A program made the position numbers and the translations under genes. A stretch of DNA of 64,000 nt. Origin: Sulfidibacter corallicola (GTDB taxonomy: Bacteria > Acidobacteriota > Holophagae > Acanthopleuribacterales > Acanthopleuribacteraceae). A model generated the notes under the pieces. That model did no database searches, was not told the origin of the DNA, and was given only the letters and a program-made list of their open reading frames with translations. The stretch is taken from contig NZ_CP071793.1 in assembly GCF_017498545.1 (NCBI RefSeq), positions 9,046,256 through 9,110,255 of the forward strand, given 5' to 3'. Shown here piece by piece: positions 18,271 to 28,000 of this stretch (position 1 is its first letter; each line of letters starts with the position of its first letter).

Positions 18271-19014
18271 TCAAATGAAGACCTCGACCCCTTCTTTGTA
18301 GAGAGACCCCACTTTCTCATCATCTCCCAGTTCCTCGAGACCCTCGTTCAGCCTACGGTAATCGTGTAGATCCTTCAGCTCGATCAGCCCGTCTTCCACA
18401 TGTTCGCGCTGGTGCAGGGGAAAGAACCGGGCGATCAGGGCCACCAAATGGTCGAGGTCGCGCACCAATTTCACCCGGCGCAAGATCGTCACCAGTTCGA
18501 TCTTGGGCAGGTACGCCATCGGCACGAGGTCCGCACCGCGATAGAAGAGCATCGGTTGTTTGCCGAAACTTGGCAACAAAGAGCTGCCGAGAAGGTGGCC
18601 GGCCACCAGAAATACCCCTTGACCAGGGCCGACCACCGTCTCGAGCAGCAACCGTGCGAGGGAGTCGCAACCGTTGAGCATATCCTTGGGGAGCAACAGG
18701 CCTTGGCCGCGCGTATCGCGACCTTCGGCCAGTAAATGTTTGCGTTCCAGGTGATCCCGCAACAACCCGCGAGCATCGGGCGCGTTCAGGCGGGCCCTGA
18801 GAAATCCGTTGCGCTGAAGCCAGGCCCACTGAAGGGCGACCAGGTTGGTCTCGCCGATGGGCAACATCGGAAGCGGCAACATGCTCGCTCCCGTTTCCAG
18901 TTCGACCGGCACGGAATCATAATCGACAATCGCGGTTACGGATGAAGGGGTGACCTTGCGGACCTTGTGTGACGCTCCGGCCACGAGTTGAATCTTGGGA
19001 AAACGCTTCTGCAT
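18271..19014 (-). CDS. Hypothetical protein, 247 aa
   Basis: ATG 19014 has AGGAGG 6-7 bases upstream on the minus strand, a strong site. The protein is soluble, with no signal peptide. Residues 85-135 are rich in Leu, Arg and Asp (RGLLRDHLERKHLLAEGRD), and residues 120-150 carry Gly-rich hydrophobic strands (VVGPGQGVFLVAGHLLGSS). I recognise no family. It is the first gene of a probable two-gene operon with 17959-18237 and is divergent from a GNAT acetyltransferase across a palindrome-rich region that may regulate both. Confidence 0.7.
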   Translation of the reverse strand: MQKRFPKIQLVAGASHKVRKVTPSSVTAIVDYDSVPVELETGASMLPLPMLPIGETNLVALQWAWLQRNGFLRARLNAPDARGLLRDHLERKHLLAEGRDTRGQGLLLPKDMLNGCDSLARLLLETVVGPGQGVFLVAGHLLGSSLLPSFGKQPMLFYRGADLVPMAYLPKIELVTILRRVKLVRDLDHLVALIARFFPLHQREHVEDGLIELKDLHDYRRLNEGLEELGDDEKVGSLYKEGVEVFI

Positions 19015-19162
19015 GTCAGCCTCCTCTACCGTTGGCGTGCCTTAGGTTCCTGGTGGAACTTCGCGTCGGTGCCCGGTAGGAAGAGCAGTGACCGTGCCAA
19101 GACTCCATTTTTCGCTAACTTACTCAATCCAAACATGTTTCTAATGATGAGTTCATTTGGCC

Positions 19163-19225
19163 TGTCTCGCTTGAGACATTCAACTTGTCTCACACATGTC
19201 TCTGCACGAGACATTACTGAGACAA
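19163..19225. promoter_or_regulatory. Cluster of nested GTCTC/GAGAC palindromes, candidate operator
   Basis: Six copies of the 5-mer GTCTC or its complement GAGAC occur in 63 bp. TGTCTC-GCTT-GAGACA (19163-19178) is a 16-bp palindrome. From 19185 to 19225, TTGTCTCA and TGAGACAA enclose ATGTCTC-TGCAC-GAGACAT, giving two concentric inverted repeats. The position between two divergent genes suggests multiple binding sites for a dimeric regulator. An RNA hairpin is an alternative. Confidence 0.6.
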
Positions 19226-19344
19226 TCCCGGCAATGGCCCCACCTGTTTTCCGGGAACACGGGTTTGCGGTACCTGCTAAAATGAAAGCACTTGCACCGC
19301 TTCTTCTCGATCCGGTTCGACCTTTGTACCAAAGTGAGGTTTGT

Positions 19345-19872
19345 TTGAGTTCCAAGTCATACGCGGTACGCAGAGCGAACTTGGAGGATGCGCTGCCCCT
19401 GGCGGCTTTCGCCATGCGCACCTTTATCGATACCTACCAGGACCACAACACGCCGGAGGACATGGAGCAATACCTGGCCGAGCACCTGACCCTGGCGTGC
19501 CACAAAAAGGCGCTGGCACGGGAGGACACGCTGTTCCTCCTGATGCACATGGCCGATGAGTTGTGCGGTTACGCGCGGATGAATCTGGAGAAACCCACGG
19601 TGACGCTCCCCGTGTCGCCCTGCCTGGAGTTGGAACGGTTCTACATCGACAAGCCCTTCCACGGCGAGGGATTGGCCTCGCCGCTGATGGCCGCCTGCGG
19701 TGACGAGGCGCGTTCGCTCGGATTCCGCGGGATTTGGCTCGGCGTTTGGTCCGAAAACCGACGCGCGCGGCGATTCTACGAAAAAATGGGTTTCGGCGAT
19801 GTCGGCGAAAAGAGCTTCATGCTGGGCAAGGACCTGCAAGTGGACCGCGTGCTACTCTGGGATTTGGAATAG
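19345..19872 (+). CDS. GNAT-family N-acetyltransferase
   Basis: 175 residues from TTG 19345 (GAGG at 19336-19339). A longer frame reaches 18988, but that would run through the palindrome cluster and overlap the divergent gene; ATG 19282 is a weaker alternative. Homology begins at YAVRRANLEDALPLAAFA and continues through LELERFYIDKPFHGEGLASPL, the acetyl-CoA-binding motif A (Q/RxxGxG/A type; here FHGEGLASPL), then IWLGVWSENRRARRFYEKMG (motif B). This is a standard GNAT of about 170 aa that transfers acetyl from acetyl-CoA to an amine; small-molecule amines or peptides are typical substrates. Confidence 0.85.
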   Translation: MSSKSYAVRRANLEDALPLAAFAMRTFIDTYQDHNTPEDMEQYLAEHLTLACHKKALAREDTLFLLMHMADELCGYARMNLEKPTVTLPVSPCLELERFYIDKPFHGEGLASPLMAACGDEARSLGFRGIWLGVWSENRRARRFYEKMGFGDVGEKSFMLGKDLQVDRVLLWDLE

Positions 19873-19960
19873 CCAGTATCCCTCCAGTTACAGGGTTTTA
19901 TTACACATGCTCCTCCGAGTCGGCCGGGTTTCCAATGCCGACTGGTATTGGCAGTCGGGT

Positions 19961-20030
19961 CTCAGGTATCAGGTGTCAGCTCATTACCTAAGAACGAGGT
20001 TTTTGCCGAGACCTGACGCCTGAAGCCTGA
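19961..20030. repeat. Inverted repeat of TCAGG-type motif
   Basis: TCAGGTATCAGGTGTCAG at 19962-19979 and CTGACGCCTGAAGCCTGA at 20013-20030 form imperfect arms (15 of 18 positions pair) around a 33-bp loop. The arms also contain direct TCAGG repeats. It lies between the GNAT gene and the convergent M14 gene and may act as a bidirectional terminator or be a dispersed intergenic repeat. Confidence 0.5.
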
Positions 20031-20165
20031 TCGCGTGCCCATCCGGGCGTTTCAGTTTCGCGGTTGCGATCTTTTCGCTGCTGGATGGGCACCGGCTCGC
20101 GGTTCGAGATAGATCCCTCGACGCAAAGCACCGAATTCGCTGACGGTTAGGGTCGGCAGCGGCGA

Positions 20166-22607
20166 TCACTCCAGGCGGCTCACCATGTCCAGGACAGTGA
20201 TACCTTCCGGCCAGCGACCAATCAGGTCCATGAAGTTCGTTTCGGAGCAGGTCGCCCCCGACCCGCTGAGGCGAATCTCGTCCAAGTACCAGCCATCCGC
20301 CGTGACGCCCTGGTCACTGGTCAACCGGAACCGAACCTGTACCTCGCCCTCCCCGTCCAGATCGGGAAGCGCCACCTCGGTTTCGTTCCAGGTCGTGTTG
20401 GTGCCGCTGATGCGGCTGGCCTCGATCCAGGCACCACCCGCGATGCGGTATTCGACGATCCCGTAGTCGTAGCCCGATTCGAGGTCGTATCGCTGCCAAT
20501 AGGTCAGGCGTACATTCGTGACGCCGGCCATCGAGAGGGACGGCGAAGTCAGCGACATGTCACGGTTGTTGCCGTAATCGCCGCTGGGACTGTCAGTCCA
20601 GGCGAAGGATCCCTGGTGCACCACCTGGTCGGTCAAGGCCCAAGTCCCCGAGGCGACCCAGCCCGCCGCACCTTGCTCACCGTCCTGGGTGACCTGGTCG
20701 CAAATGGGCTGAAGCGCGAAATCGCGCGTGAGCACTTCGCCTTCGACCGCCGCCACACCGGTCTGCTGGGCGGAACCGTGATCGTCCGCCGCCACCGTGA
20801 GGGTGTAGGTGCCCTCCGGCAGGGTCAGGCTGTAGTGGCCCGTTTCGTCCGTTTGGGTGGAAAACTGGCCGGCGGTGACCGTCGCCTGCAACGGCTGGTT
20901 CGTTTCGGCCTGGGTCACCCGTCCTTCGATGCGCGGCGCAAGCTGAGGGTGAAGCACGTACAGAAACACGGCGGTAACCGCTCCCCAATTGCCGTCGCTG
21001 TCGCGTGCACGAAGGTACAGCGTGTGGCGATCCGTGGTCAAGGCGCCGCTGTCCAGCGTCACGCCGACCGTCTCTTGGGTTTCGTCGTATGCGCCGTCCT
21101 GGGAAGCCAAGGGAAGCCCGGTCGCTCCCTGTTCCCAGGGCGCCATGTCCACGTAATATTCGGCAGCCGCCACGGTCTGGGTCGGTTCCACGCCGTTGCT
21201 CTGGTTGAAGCGACCGTCGCTGAGTTCGGCGGTCAGGTTGACGGCTTCTCCCTGCAGGACCGCCACGGCCGAGAGGGAGACGTCGAAGGTGTCGGGCCCG
21301 GCGGGCGTGAGGTAGGGCGTCCGCGCCACCCGCGCCGCGTACCACAAGGCGGGCAGGTTTTTCGGCAGGATGTCGTTTTCGTAGAAACCGCAACTCTGGA
21401 AAAAGGAGGTTCCCAGTTCGAACGTATAGGCGGGAATGCCCAGGTCACCGTAGGCAAAATCGTCGGTGGTCCCATCCGTGTTGAAGGACTGGGAAGCCTT
21501 TTCGGGGCTGTATCCGTTGAAAAAGGCCATTTTCCGGCCCAAAGTCGCCAAGGCGGCACCATTGGGCGCCTCGGTCGTATCGAAGCCGTAGGGCCACAAC
21601 ACCAGCTCGCTGAAGCTGTGCATATCGAAAAAGATACCGGAAGCATCGTCCGGTGCGGGGTCGTCCACCCCGTCGCCGCGTTGGTCTTCGAAGATGGTGC
21701 GGACGTAATTCACGATCGCCGAGGCCTCGGGCTCCGAACCCGCACTGGGGCCGCGAAACGTCTCGTTGCAGGCCGACCCGCTGGAGCCGCCACAGCAGCC
21801 CCACATGAACGGAAAATTGCGGTTGAGATCGATGCCGCGGAGAGAAGAACCGGAACAGAAATCGTTGTCGGCGTTCTTGCGCCAAGATTGGCCGGCCTCG
21901 GCCCGCTTGCGGCCATCGGGGTTGGCGATCAGCAGAAAATGAAACTCTTGGGTGTCCAACAGCCAGGTGGCGTCGGCGTCCACACCGTACCCGGCGGCCA
22001 GGTCGCGCGCGAACTGGGTCATCAGCGGCGCCGTGGTGTATTCCCGGGCGTGCACCGAGGACATCGAGAACCACACCGGTTTGTCGCCCGCGGTATTGCG
22101 ATTGGTGAGTTTCAGGACCATCAGGTCGTAACCCTCCTCGGGATTGTCCAATTTTTCCCACGAGTCGCCGATATCCACCCATTCCGCCAAATCCGGATGG
22201 TTGGTCACCAGCTCCTGGGCGATCGAAAACGTCTCCTCCACCGTCGGATAGCAGGGGAACCCCGGAATACCCACGCGCTGGACTCCGCGGAACGCAGGCG
22301 GACCCTTCAAACGCTTGGTTGCGGCTTCGTCGACGACCAGGACCAGGCCCAGCGCCAACAGGTCGGCGATATCCTCTTCCGAAATATCCACCAGCACATA
22401 GCCGTTTTCCCGGTCGGCCATGCGGGGCTCGTGTAGGGCCGACAGCTTCTGCAACATGTCGCGGTCGGCATAATAGGCGCGCACGAACCAGGGCCCCTCG
22501 AGATAGGGCGTCTCGTTGATGAAGTCCCTCGTCTGCCCGAACAGGTCGACCGACGCGATGTAGATCAGCACGAGAACCGAAGCCCACAGGCGCAAACCGT
22601 TATTCAT
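20166..22607 (-). CDS. Secreted M14 zinc carboxypeptidase with C-terminal accessory domains
   Basis: 813 residues from ATG 22607 (GGGGAGA upstream). A signal peptide covers about 1-25. The M14 domain (about 115-440) shows the zinc site H186-x-x-E189 (VHARE) and H330 (DMHSFSE), substrate Arg in DLNRNF (R263), and the catalytic Glu in YTFELGTS (E397). It should remove C-terminal amino acids from peptides outside the cytoplasm. After it come an extended beta region, a carboxypeptidase-regulatory-like domain (about 595-670; IEGRVTQAETNQPLQATV), and an immune-inhibitor-A/MAM-like jelly roll (about 680-785). The last ~25 residues (FMDLIGRWPEGITVLDMVS) resemble the tail of the metalloprotease at 42770-46162. 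It is divergent from the MFS gene. Confidence 0.93.
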   Translation of the reverse strand: MNNGLRLWASVLVLIYIASVDLFGQTRDFINETPYLEGPWFVRAYYADRDMLQKLSALHEPRMADRENGYVLVDISEEDIADLLALGLVLVVDEAATKRLKGPPAFRGVQRVGIPGFPCYPTVEETFSIAQELVTNHPDLAEWVDIGDSWEKLDNPEEGYDLMVLKLTNRNTAGDKPVWFSMSSVHAREYTTAPLMTQFARDLAAGYGVDADATWLLDTQEFHFLLIANPDGRKRAEAGQSWRKNADNDFCSGSSLRGIDLNRNFPFMWGCCGGSSGSACNETFRGPSAGSEPEASAIVNYVRTIFEDQRGDGVDDPAPDDASGIFFDMHSFSELVLWPYGFDTTEAPNGAALATLGRKMAFFNGYSPEKASQSFNTDGTTDDFAYGDLGIPAYTFELGTSFFQSCGFYENDILPKNLPALWYAARVARTPYLTPAGPDTFDVSLSAVAVLQGEAVNLTAELSDGRFNQSNGVEPTQTVAAAEYYVDMAPWEQGATGLPLASQDGAYDETQETVGVTLDSGALTTDRHTLYLRARDSDGNWGAVTAVFLYVLHPQLAPRIEGRVTQAETNQPLQATVTAGQFSTQTDETGHYSLTLPEGTYTLTVAADDHGSAQQTGVAAVEGEVLTRDFALQPICDQVTQDGEQGAAGWVASGTWALTDQVVHQGSFAWTDSPSGDYGNNRDMSLTSPSLSMAGVTNVRLTYWQRYDLESGYDYGIVEYRIAGGAWIEASRISGTNTTWNETEVALPDLDGEGEVQVRFRLTSDQGVTADGWYLDEIRLSGSGATCSETNFMDLIGRWPEGITVLDMVSRLE

Positions 22608-23001
22608 GTATCTCCCCTCTTTGCGAGTGTTCCGGACGTCTGGTCGCGGTACCAGTGTCGATCAGCACGCCGGCATCGCCCATGCGGGCGGTCACGAATG
22701 GCCAGGAAACCCAAGTTTTTTCCAAACAATCACAAACCATTCGGGTCTGATTGTCGAGAAGGCCCTTACAAATCATAAAAACGGAGCAAACGTTCTTTTC
22801 CCCCACTACAAGTAACTATTAGCTAAGCTTCAAGTTTTACGCAATTTAGATCGAGGTGGCAACCTTGTTGTTCATCTCTCGGACGCACAATCCACATCAG
22901 ATGCTGTAGAATGTGCAATCTGCGTTTCCGGAAGCGGTCGAAACCGGCCGTTTCGGACCAGTTTTCCGGCATTCGAATGTTGGATTCCACGGGGTGGTGT
23001 C
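22608..23001. other. Divergent promoter region
   Basis: 394 bp between the M14 peptidase and the MFS transporter. 22780-22870 is AT-rich. No repeat, palindrome or credible gene is seen. Confidence 0.4.
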
Positions 23002-24321
23002 ATGGCGCAAATATTTCAGTTTTTCCGCTCCGCGTATTCAGGCATTCCACGTTCCATCTGGTTGCTTTGCCTGGTGTTGTTCATCAACCGTGCCGGCACC
23101 ATGGTCCTGCCTTTTCTCGCGCTGTTTTTGACCCAGAGCCGCGGCCTCGACGAAGGGCACACCGGAGCGATGCTGTTCGCCTTCGGTTTGGGCTCCGTGC
23201 TCGGTTCCTATGCCGGCGGACGTCTCTCCACCATGTTCGGTTCGACCCGCATCATGACGGTCAGTTTGTTTGGGGCCGGCATCGTGTTCCCCCTGTTTCT
23301 CCAGCTCGCCGGCTTGGTCGCGCTGGCGTTCGGCTGCTTCATCATCGGATTCGTGAGCGACGCCTTTCGCCCGGCGATGATGACCGCGGTCGCGGAGCGG
23401 GTGACGACCGCCAACCGCACGCGCGCCTTCGCCCTGATCCGCATCGCCGGAACCGGCGGGATGGCGATCGGCCCGGGGATCGGCGGTTTCGTGGCGGCAG
23501 CGAACTACGATTGGATTTTCATGGTGGACGGCCTCACCTGCCTGGGCGCGGGTGTGCTCTTCTTAATATTGGTGCGCCCTTCCACCATGGCCACCGCACC
23601 CGCCGCCAAAGCCGCGACCGCCACGTCGGAAAAGCGGGAAGTTCCACCCAACTCACCGTTCCGGGACATGCACTTCATGGCCTTGATGGCGCTGTTTGCG
23701 CTGCTTTTCATCATCCTGTTTCAAATATTCAGCACCTTTCCCCTGTATTTAAAGAAAGATCTCGACTTTTCGGAAGAGCGGATCGGCCTGTTGTTCACCA
23801 TCAGTTCCGGAGTCATTCTGCTGTTCGAGATGTCCCTGGTACACGCGTTGGACGGTCGCGATCCGCTCAAGCTCTTTGGATTCGGGTGCTTCCTGTTCAG
23901 CTTGGGATTCGCGTTGTTGGTGTTTCACGACAGCTTCATGTGGGCCACGGTCTGCATCGTGATCATGACCGTCGGCGAAATGTTGTCGCTGCCGTTTTCG
24001 CACACCCTGGTGGCGGAGCGTTCCGGTGAAAACAGCGGCACCTACATGGGTGTCTATACCGCCGCCGGTTCGCTGGGCGCCTTGATCGGCCCGCCGCTCG
24101 GCATCTACCTGCTGGACCAGATGGGCGGGTTTTGGTTCTGGTTGTCCGTCGGCAGCGTCGGTTTGGTGTTGTGGCTGGGCAGCTTGGTGCTGAGCGCTTT
24201 CTGGAAACCCGTTGAAGCACCGGTGGCGACCGTTTCATCCGAAAACCCCGATGGGAGAACCCCGGATGGCCGGACCCCGGATGGCCGGACCCCGGACGGC
24301 CCGACGCTGGATTCAGCGTAG
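23002..24321 (+). CDS. Major facilitator superfamily transporter
   Basis: 439 residues from ATG 23002 (GGGGTGG upstream). It has twelve predicted membrane helices in two halves separated by a hydrophilic loop near residues 190-215 (TATSEKREVPPNS). The MFS motif between helices 2 and 3 is recognisable (GSYAGGRLSTMFGSTR). Helix 5 has a Gly-rich GMAIGPGIGGF motif, typical of drug:H+ antiporters. It is probably an efflux pump of the inner membrane with unknown substrate. The C-terminal tail carries a PDGRT tandem repeat. The gene stands alone, divergent from the peptidase gene. Confidence 0.9.
   Translation: MAQIFQFFRSAYSGIPRSIWLLCLVLFINRAGTMVLPFLALFLTQSRGLDEGHTGAMLFAFGLGSVLGSYAGGRLSTMFGSTRIMTVSLFGAGIVFPLFLQLAGLVALAFGCFIIGFVSDAFRPAMMTAVAERVTTANRTRAFALIRIAGTGGMAIGPGIGGFVAAANYDWIFMVDGLTCLGAGVLFLILVRPSTMATAPAAKAATATSEKREVPPNSPFRDMHFMALMALFALLFIILFQIFSTFPLYLKKDLDFSEERIGLLFTISSGVILLFEMSLVHALDGRDPLKLFGFGCFLFSLGFALLVFHDSFMWATVCIVIMTVGEMLSLPFSHTLVAERSGENSGTYMGVYTAAGSLGALIGPPLGIYLLDQMGGFWFWLSVGSVGLVLWLGSLVLSAFWKPVEAPVATVSSENPDGRTPDGRTPDGRTPDGPTLDSA
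24247..24306 (+). repeat. 15-bp tandem repeat in the MFS gene 3' end
   Basis: About four units of a 15-bp sequence encode Pro-Asp-Gly-Arg-Thr (the last changed to Pro-Asp-Gly-Pro-Thr) just before the stop codon. The central units are nearly identical at the DNA level, so copy number could vary by slippage. Confidence 0.8.
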
Positions 24322-25099
24322 ATCCGCGAACCACCAGAACCAAGCCTGGCTCAAACCCAAAGAGCGTGCCATGCAACGTTGAACCCAGCGAAACAAACAT
24401 CGAATATAAGCTTTGTTTCTGTAATTCATGACGTTCACCCCACAAAGCGACCAGAAAACCTGAGAGGGACATTTCCGACCAGAATCTCCGCAGCATCCTA
24501 GGCAACCCAATGCTTCGGACCCGGCATCGGCCTTGTCGTCGTCGAAGATGAATCAGGAATGCTGGAAATCCAAAAGCCAGGAATAGAACCATCATGGTGG
24601 GCAACCAAGGGGTGTTCTTTCCTGGCTTTCGGCCTTTCCGGGTTCCCGATTCAATTCCGGGAGTCACGCCCCATGGCCCTGCGCCAGAAACCCCACCAGG
24701 TATTTCAGTCTCGAAATCGAGCGACTGCACCTACTGGTCCGCGGTTCTCATGGATGGGATTTCACACGGAACGATCACCGAACACGACACCCGAGACTTC
24801 TCATCCAGGTAAAAGTCGGAGATGTTCCCAACTGTCGTTTATTTTTTTGGAGACGACTGATTTCACATAACCACTCTGTCCAAATCATTTACATGAATAC
24901 AACTAATATCCCACCGAAACCCAATGAAAAAAAGTTGTAAAAGTTGATGAAAAAAGTCACATACAAGTTGTATTGTTAACGCTAACATATCTCCATTCAT
25001 CGCTCGTACTCCGCTTCTCCCAATTTTTGTGCGGGTCGTTTACATACATTCTCGAATTTGTCTCACTTGGTTCCATGCGATCCGCCGTGAGGATTTTCC
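24322..25099. repeat. Intergenic stretch with an R2 repeat copy and AT-rich leader
   Basis: 778 bp without a gene. About 24525-24665 is a diverged copy of R2 (same orientation as 6531-6690); the following segment to about 24730 shares the CGCCAGAAAC and TCTCGAAATCGAG motifs with 6716-6760. From 24830 to 25080 the sequence is AT-rich and probably holds the promoter of the downstream gene. No coding frame is convincing. Confidence 0.6.
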
Positions 25100-28000
25100 A
25101 TGAAAAGCTTCCTTCTACCTGTTTTCGTTCTATTCCTGGTTCTCCCTGTTTTTTCAAGCTCCAGATCCTTCGATCATCAATGGAGTTTTTCCAATAACCG
25201 GCTCGACCTATCCTTTTCACCCCACGATCCCCTTCCTTTCCCCACCCCAACCGAACGGGTCACCCTCTTCTTCCGGGTCAACGACGGCCCTATCCGCGAA
25301 CTGAGCCTCGATGGCGGCTCCCCCTGGCGCACGACCATCGGCGGCGTCGCGGCGGACGATCGTCTGGACTACTATTTCGCGTGGCAGGTCCAAGGGTCGC
25401 GGCGGCCCATCGAGATCAACAGCGCCTGGCATGCCCTTCCCCGCGCCGATGGGCCCGTGGCCCGACAATCCTTTCCCCTCACCTTGCGCACCGCCGGCCG
25501 CAATCGATTCCGCCACGAAGGCGAGATGCGGACCGACAACTACGTGGAAGGATACTTTGCGGGAACGCTCTACGACCTGACGATCGTCGATCACGGCACG
25601 CGGTTGACGGTAACGGTGGAACCCACCGGCGTCGGTGACTTCATCGACTTTCGCTATCACGACTACCAAGGCTACGAGGCGCTCTGCGAACGGGCCGAAT
25701 TCACGACGGGCCTGCACATGGCCAAACAGGGCAATGTCTTTTCGGTCGACGTCCCGAACACCCAGCCGGGCACCGTGATCGATTTCGAGTTGACCTTGAA
25801 GGTCACCAACGGCATCGGCAAAACGGAACAGTATTACTCGGAAACCATGCGCTACTACACCGGCACCGGCAAGCTGGGCGTGCAGCACCAACACCCGTGG
25901 GCAAACGCCGCCGATCTGGCCTCGGTCTCGCGAATCACTATTCCGGAATTCGATTTCGTTCAACACATCAACAACATCCAACCCGATACGATGCGCACCT
26001 TCATCGAAGGCAAGACCCTGTTCGACACCGATTGGGAAACCGGTGAGCTGCGCGGACCGGCCACCTTGACGGACTGTAACGGCAACACGTCGGCCCCGCA
26101 GCCGGAAACCAGTCCCCGATTCGAATCCGGCCTGCTGGGGCCGCAATACGACAGTCGGTCGTGCTTCGGGTGCCACGTGCTGGACGGCCGCGGTCAACCG
26201 GCGGTGGATTCACGCGACGAAAACCGCTCCCAGGTCATCGGCTTGAGTGTCGCGGGCAGCAACGCCCCTCACCCGGTCTATGGTCCCCAATTTCAACAAG
26301 ATGCCGTCGACGGCAGCCAGCCCGACGGCGTGATGCACACCGCCTGGGAAGAAGTTCACGGCAACTTCGCCGACGGTACGCCCTATACCCTGGTTCGGCC
26401 GCGCTACAGCTTCAGCGAGCTGCGCGACGAGCCCATCGATGGCGAGTCGGTACTTTTTTCGGTCAGGATGGCCCCCCAGTTGACCGGTCTCGGCTTGCTG
26501 GAAGCGGTCTCGGAAGCCGAAATCCTGGCATGGGAAGATGCCGACGACGCCGACGGCGACGGCATCTCGGGCCGCGCCAATCGCGTGTGGGACGAAGAAC
26601 AGAACCGCACCAGGCTCGGGCGTTACGGCTGGAAGTCGGGCGCACCGTCCCTGAAACAGCAGGTCGCCAAAGCCCTCCTGAACGACATGGGCGTGGGCAC
26701 CCCCATCTTCCCGGATCGCGGTCGCGTGGAACTGGGCTGGGATCAACTCGAAGAGATGGCGACCTACGTGGCCAACCTCACGCCCCCGCCGCGCAGAAAT
26801 TGGCGCGACCCGGCGGCCATTCGCGGCAAGGACCTCTTCGAGGCCGCCAACTGCATCGCGTGCCACCGGCCGTCGATGCGAACCAGTCCCGACACCCCGC
26901 GGCGCGAGTTGCGCAACCTGACCATCCAACCCTTCACCGATCTCCTGCTCCACGACATGGGTCCCGGCCTGGCCGACAACCGCCCGGAAGTGGGCGCCAA
27001 CGGGCGTGAGTGGCGCACTCCGCCGCTTTGGGGCGTCGGCAGCGTCGGCGATGTGAACGGACACACCCGCTACCTTCACGACGGTCGGGCGCGCAACCTG
27101 ATGGAAGCCATCCTCTGGCATGGCGGAGAGGCCCTGGAATCTCGCGACGCGGTGTTGGCAATGAGTGCCGGTCAACGGGTCGACCTGCTGGCCTACGTGG
27201 CCTATCCGTTCACAGACCCGGGTGCGCCGACAACCGGTGGAGATGACGGTTCCGATGGCTCTGACGGCAGCGACGGTTCCGACGGCAGTGACGGCTCCGA
27301 TGGCTCTGACGGCAGTGATGGTTCCGACGGTTCCGACGGCGGTGACGGCTCTGACGGCGGCGACGGTTCCGACGGCAGTGACGGCTCTGACGGCGGCGAC
27401 GGTTCCGATGGCGGTGATGGCGGACCCTGTGACGACTTCGGTTTCATGTTCACGGATGCCAACACGATCACGGTCTACCACCGCGATCTCGGCTGGACGG
27501 CCCAATGGAACTATGTCTGCCTCGACGGCTATTGCCTGCCAGGAGAGCTGGTGAACGGCCGCTACGTCCACGCATTCCAGGCCACGCCCGGCCAAAGCTA
27601 CGACCTGACCTTCAAGGTTCAGGACAACCAATTCAGCCAATACATTGTCGAGAAACGCATTGTCTTCCAAGCCGACGATGCCTGTCAGGGCGGCGACGGC
27701 GGTGACGGTTCTGATGGTTCCGACGGCGGCGATGGTGGCGACGGCGGCGATGGCTCCGACGGTTCCGATGGCGACGACGGCGGGGATGGCTCCGACGGTT
27801 CCGATGGCGGCGACGGCGGGAATGGCTCCGACGGCGGCGACGGCGGACCGGGCCCATGCGGCGATTTCGGCATCGCCCGGTTGGACGACCACCAGATGGT
27901 CGTCTTTCACGAAGACCGCGGCTGGAGCGGAAACTGGCACTACCTCTGTCTCGACGGTTACTGCGTGCCGGGAAGCCTCGGCGACGGCAGGTACGCCCGC

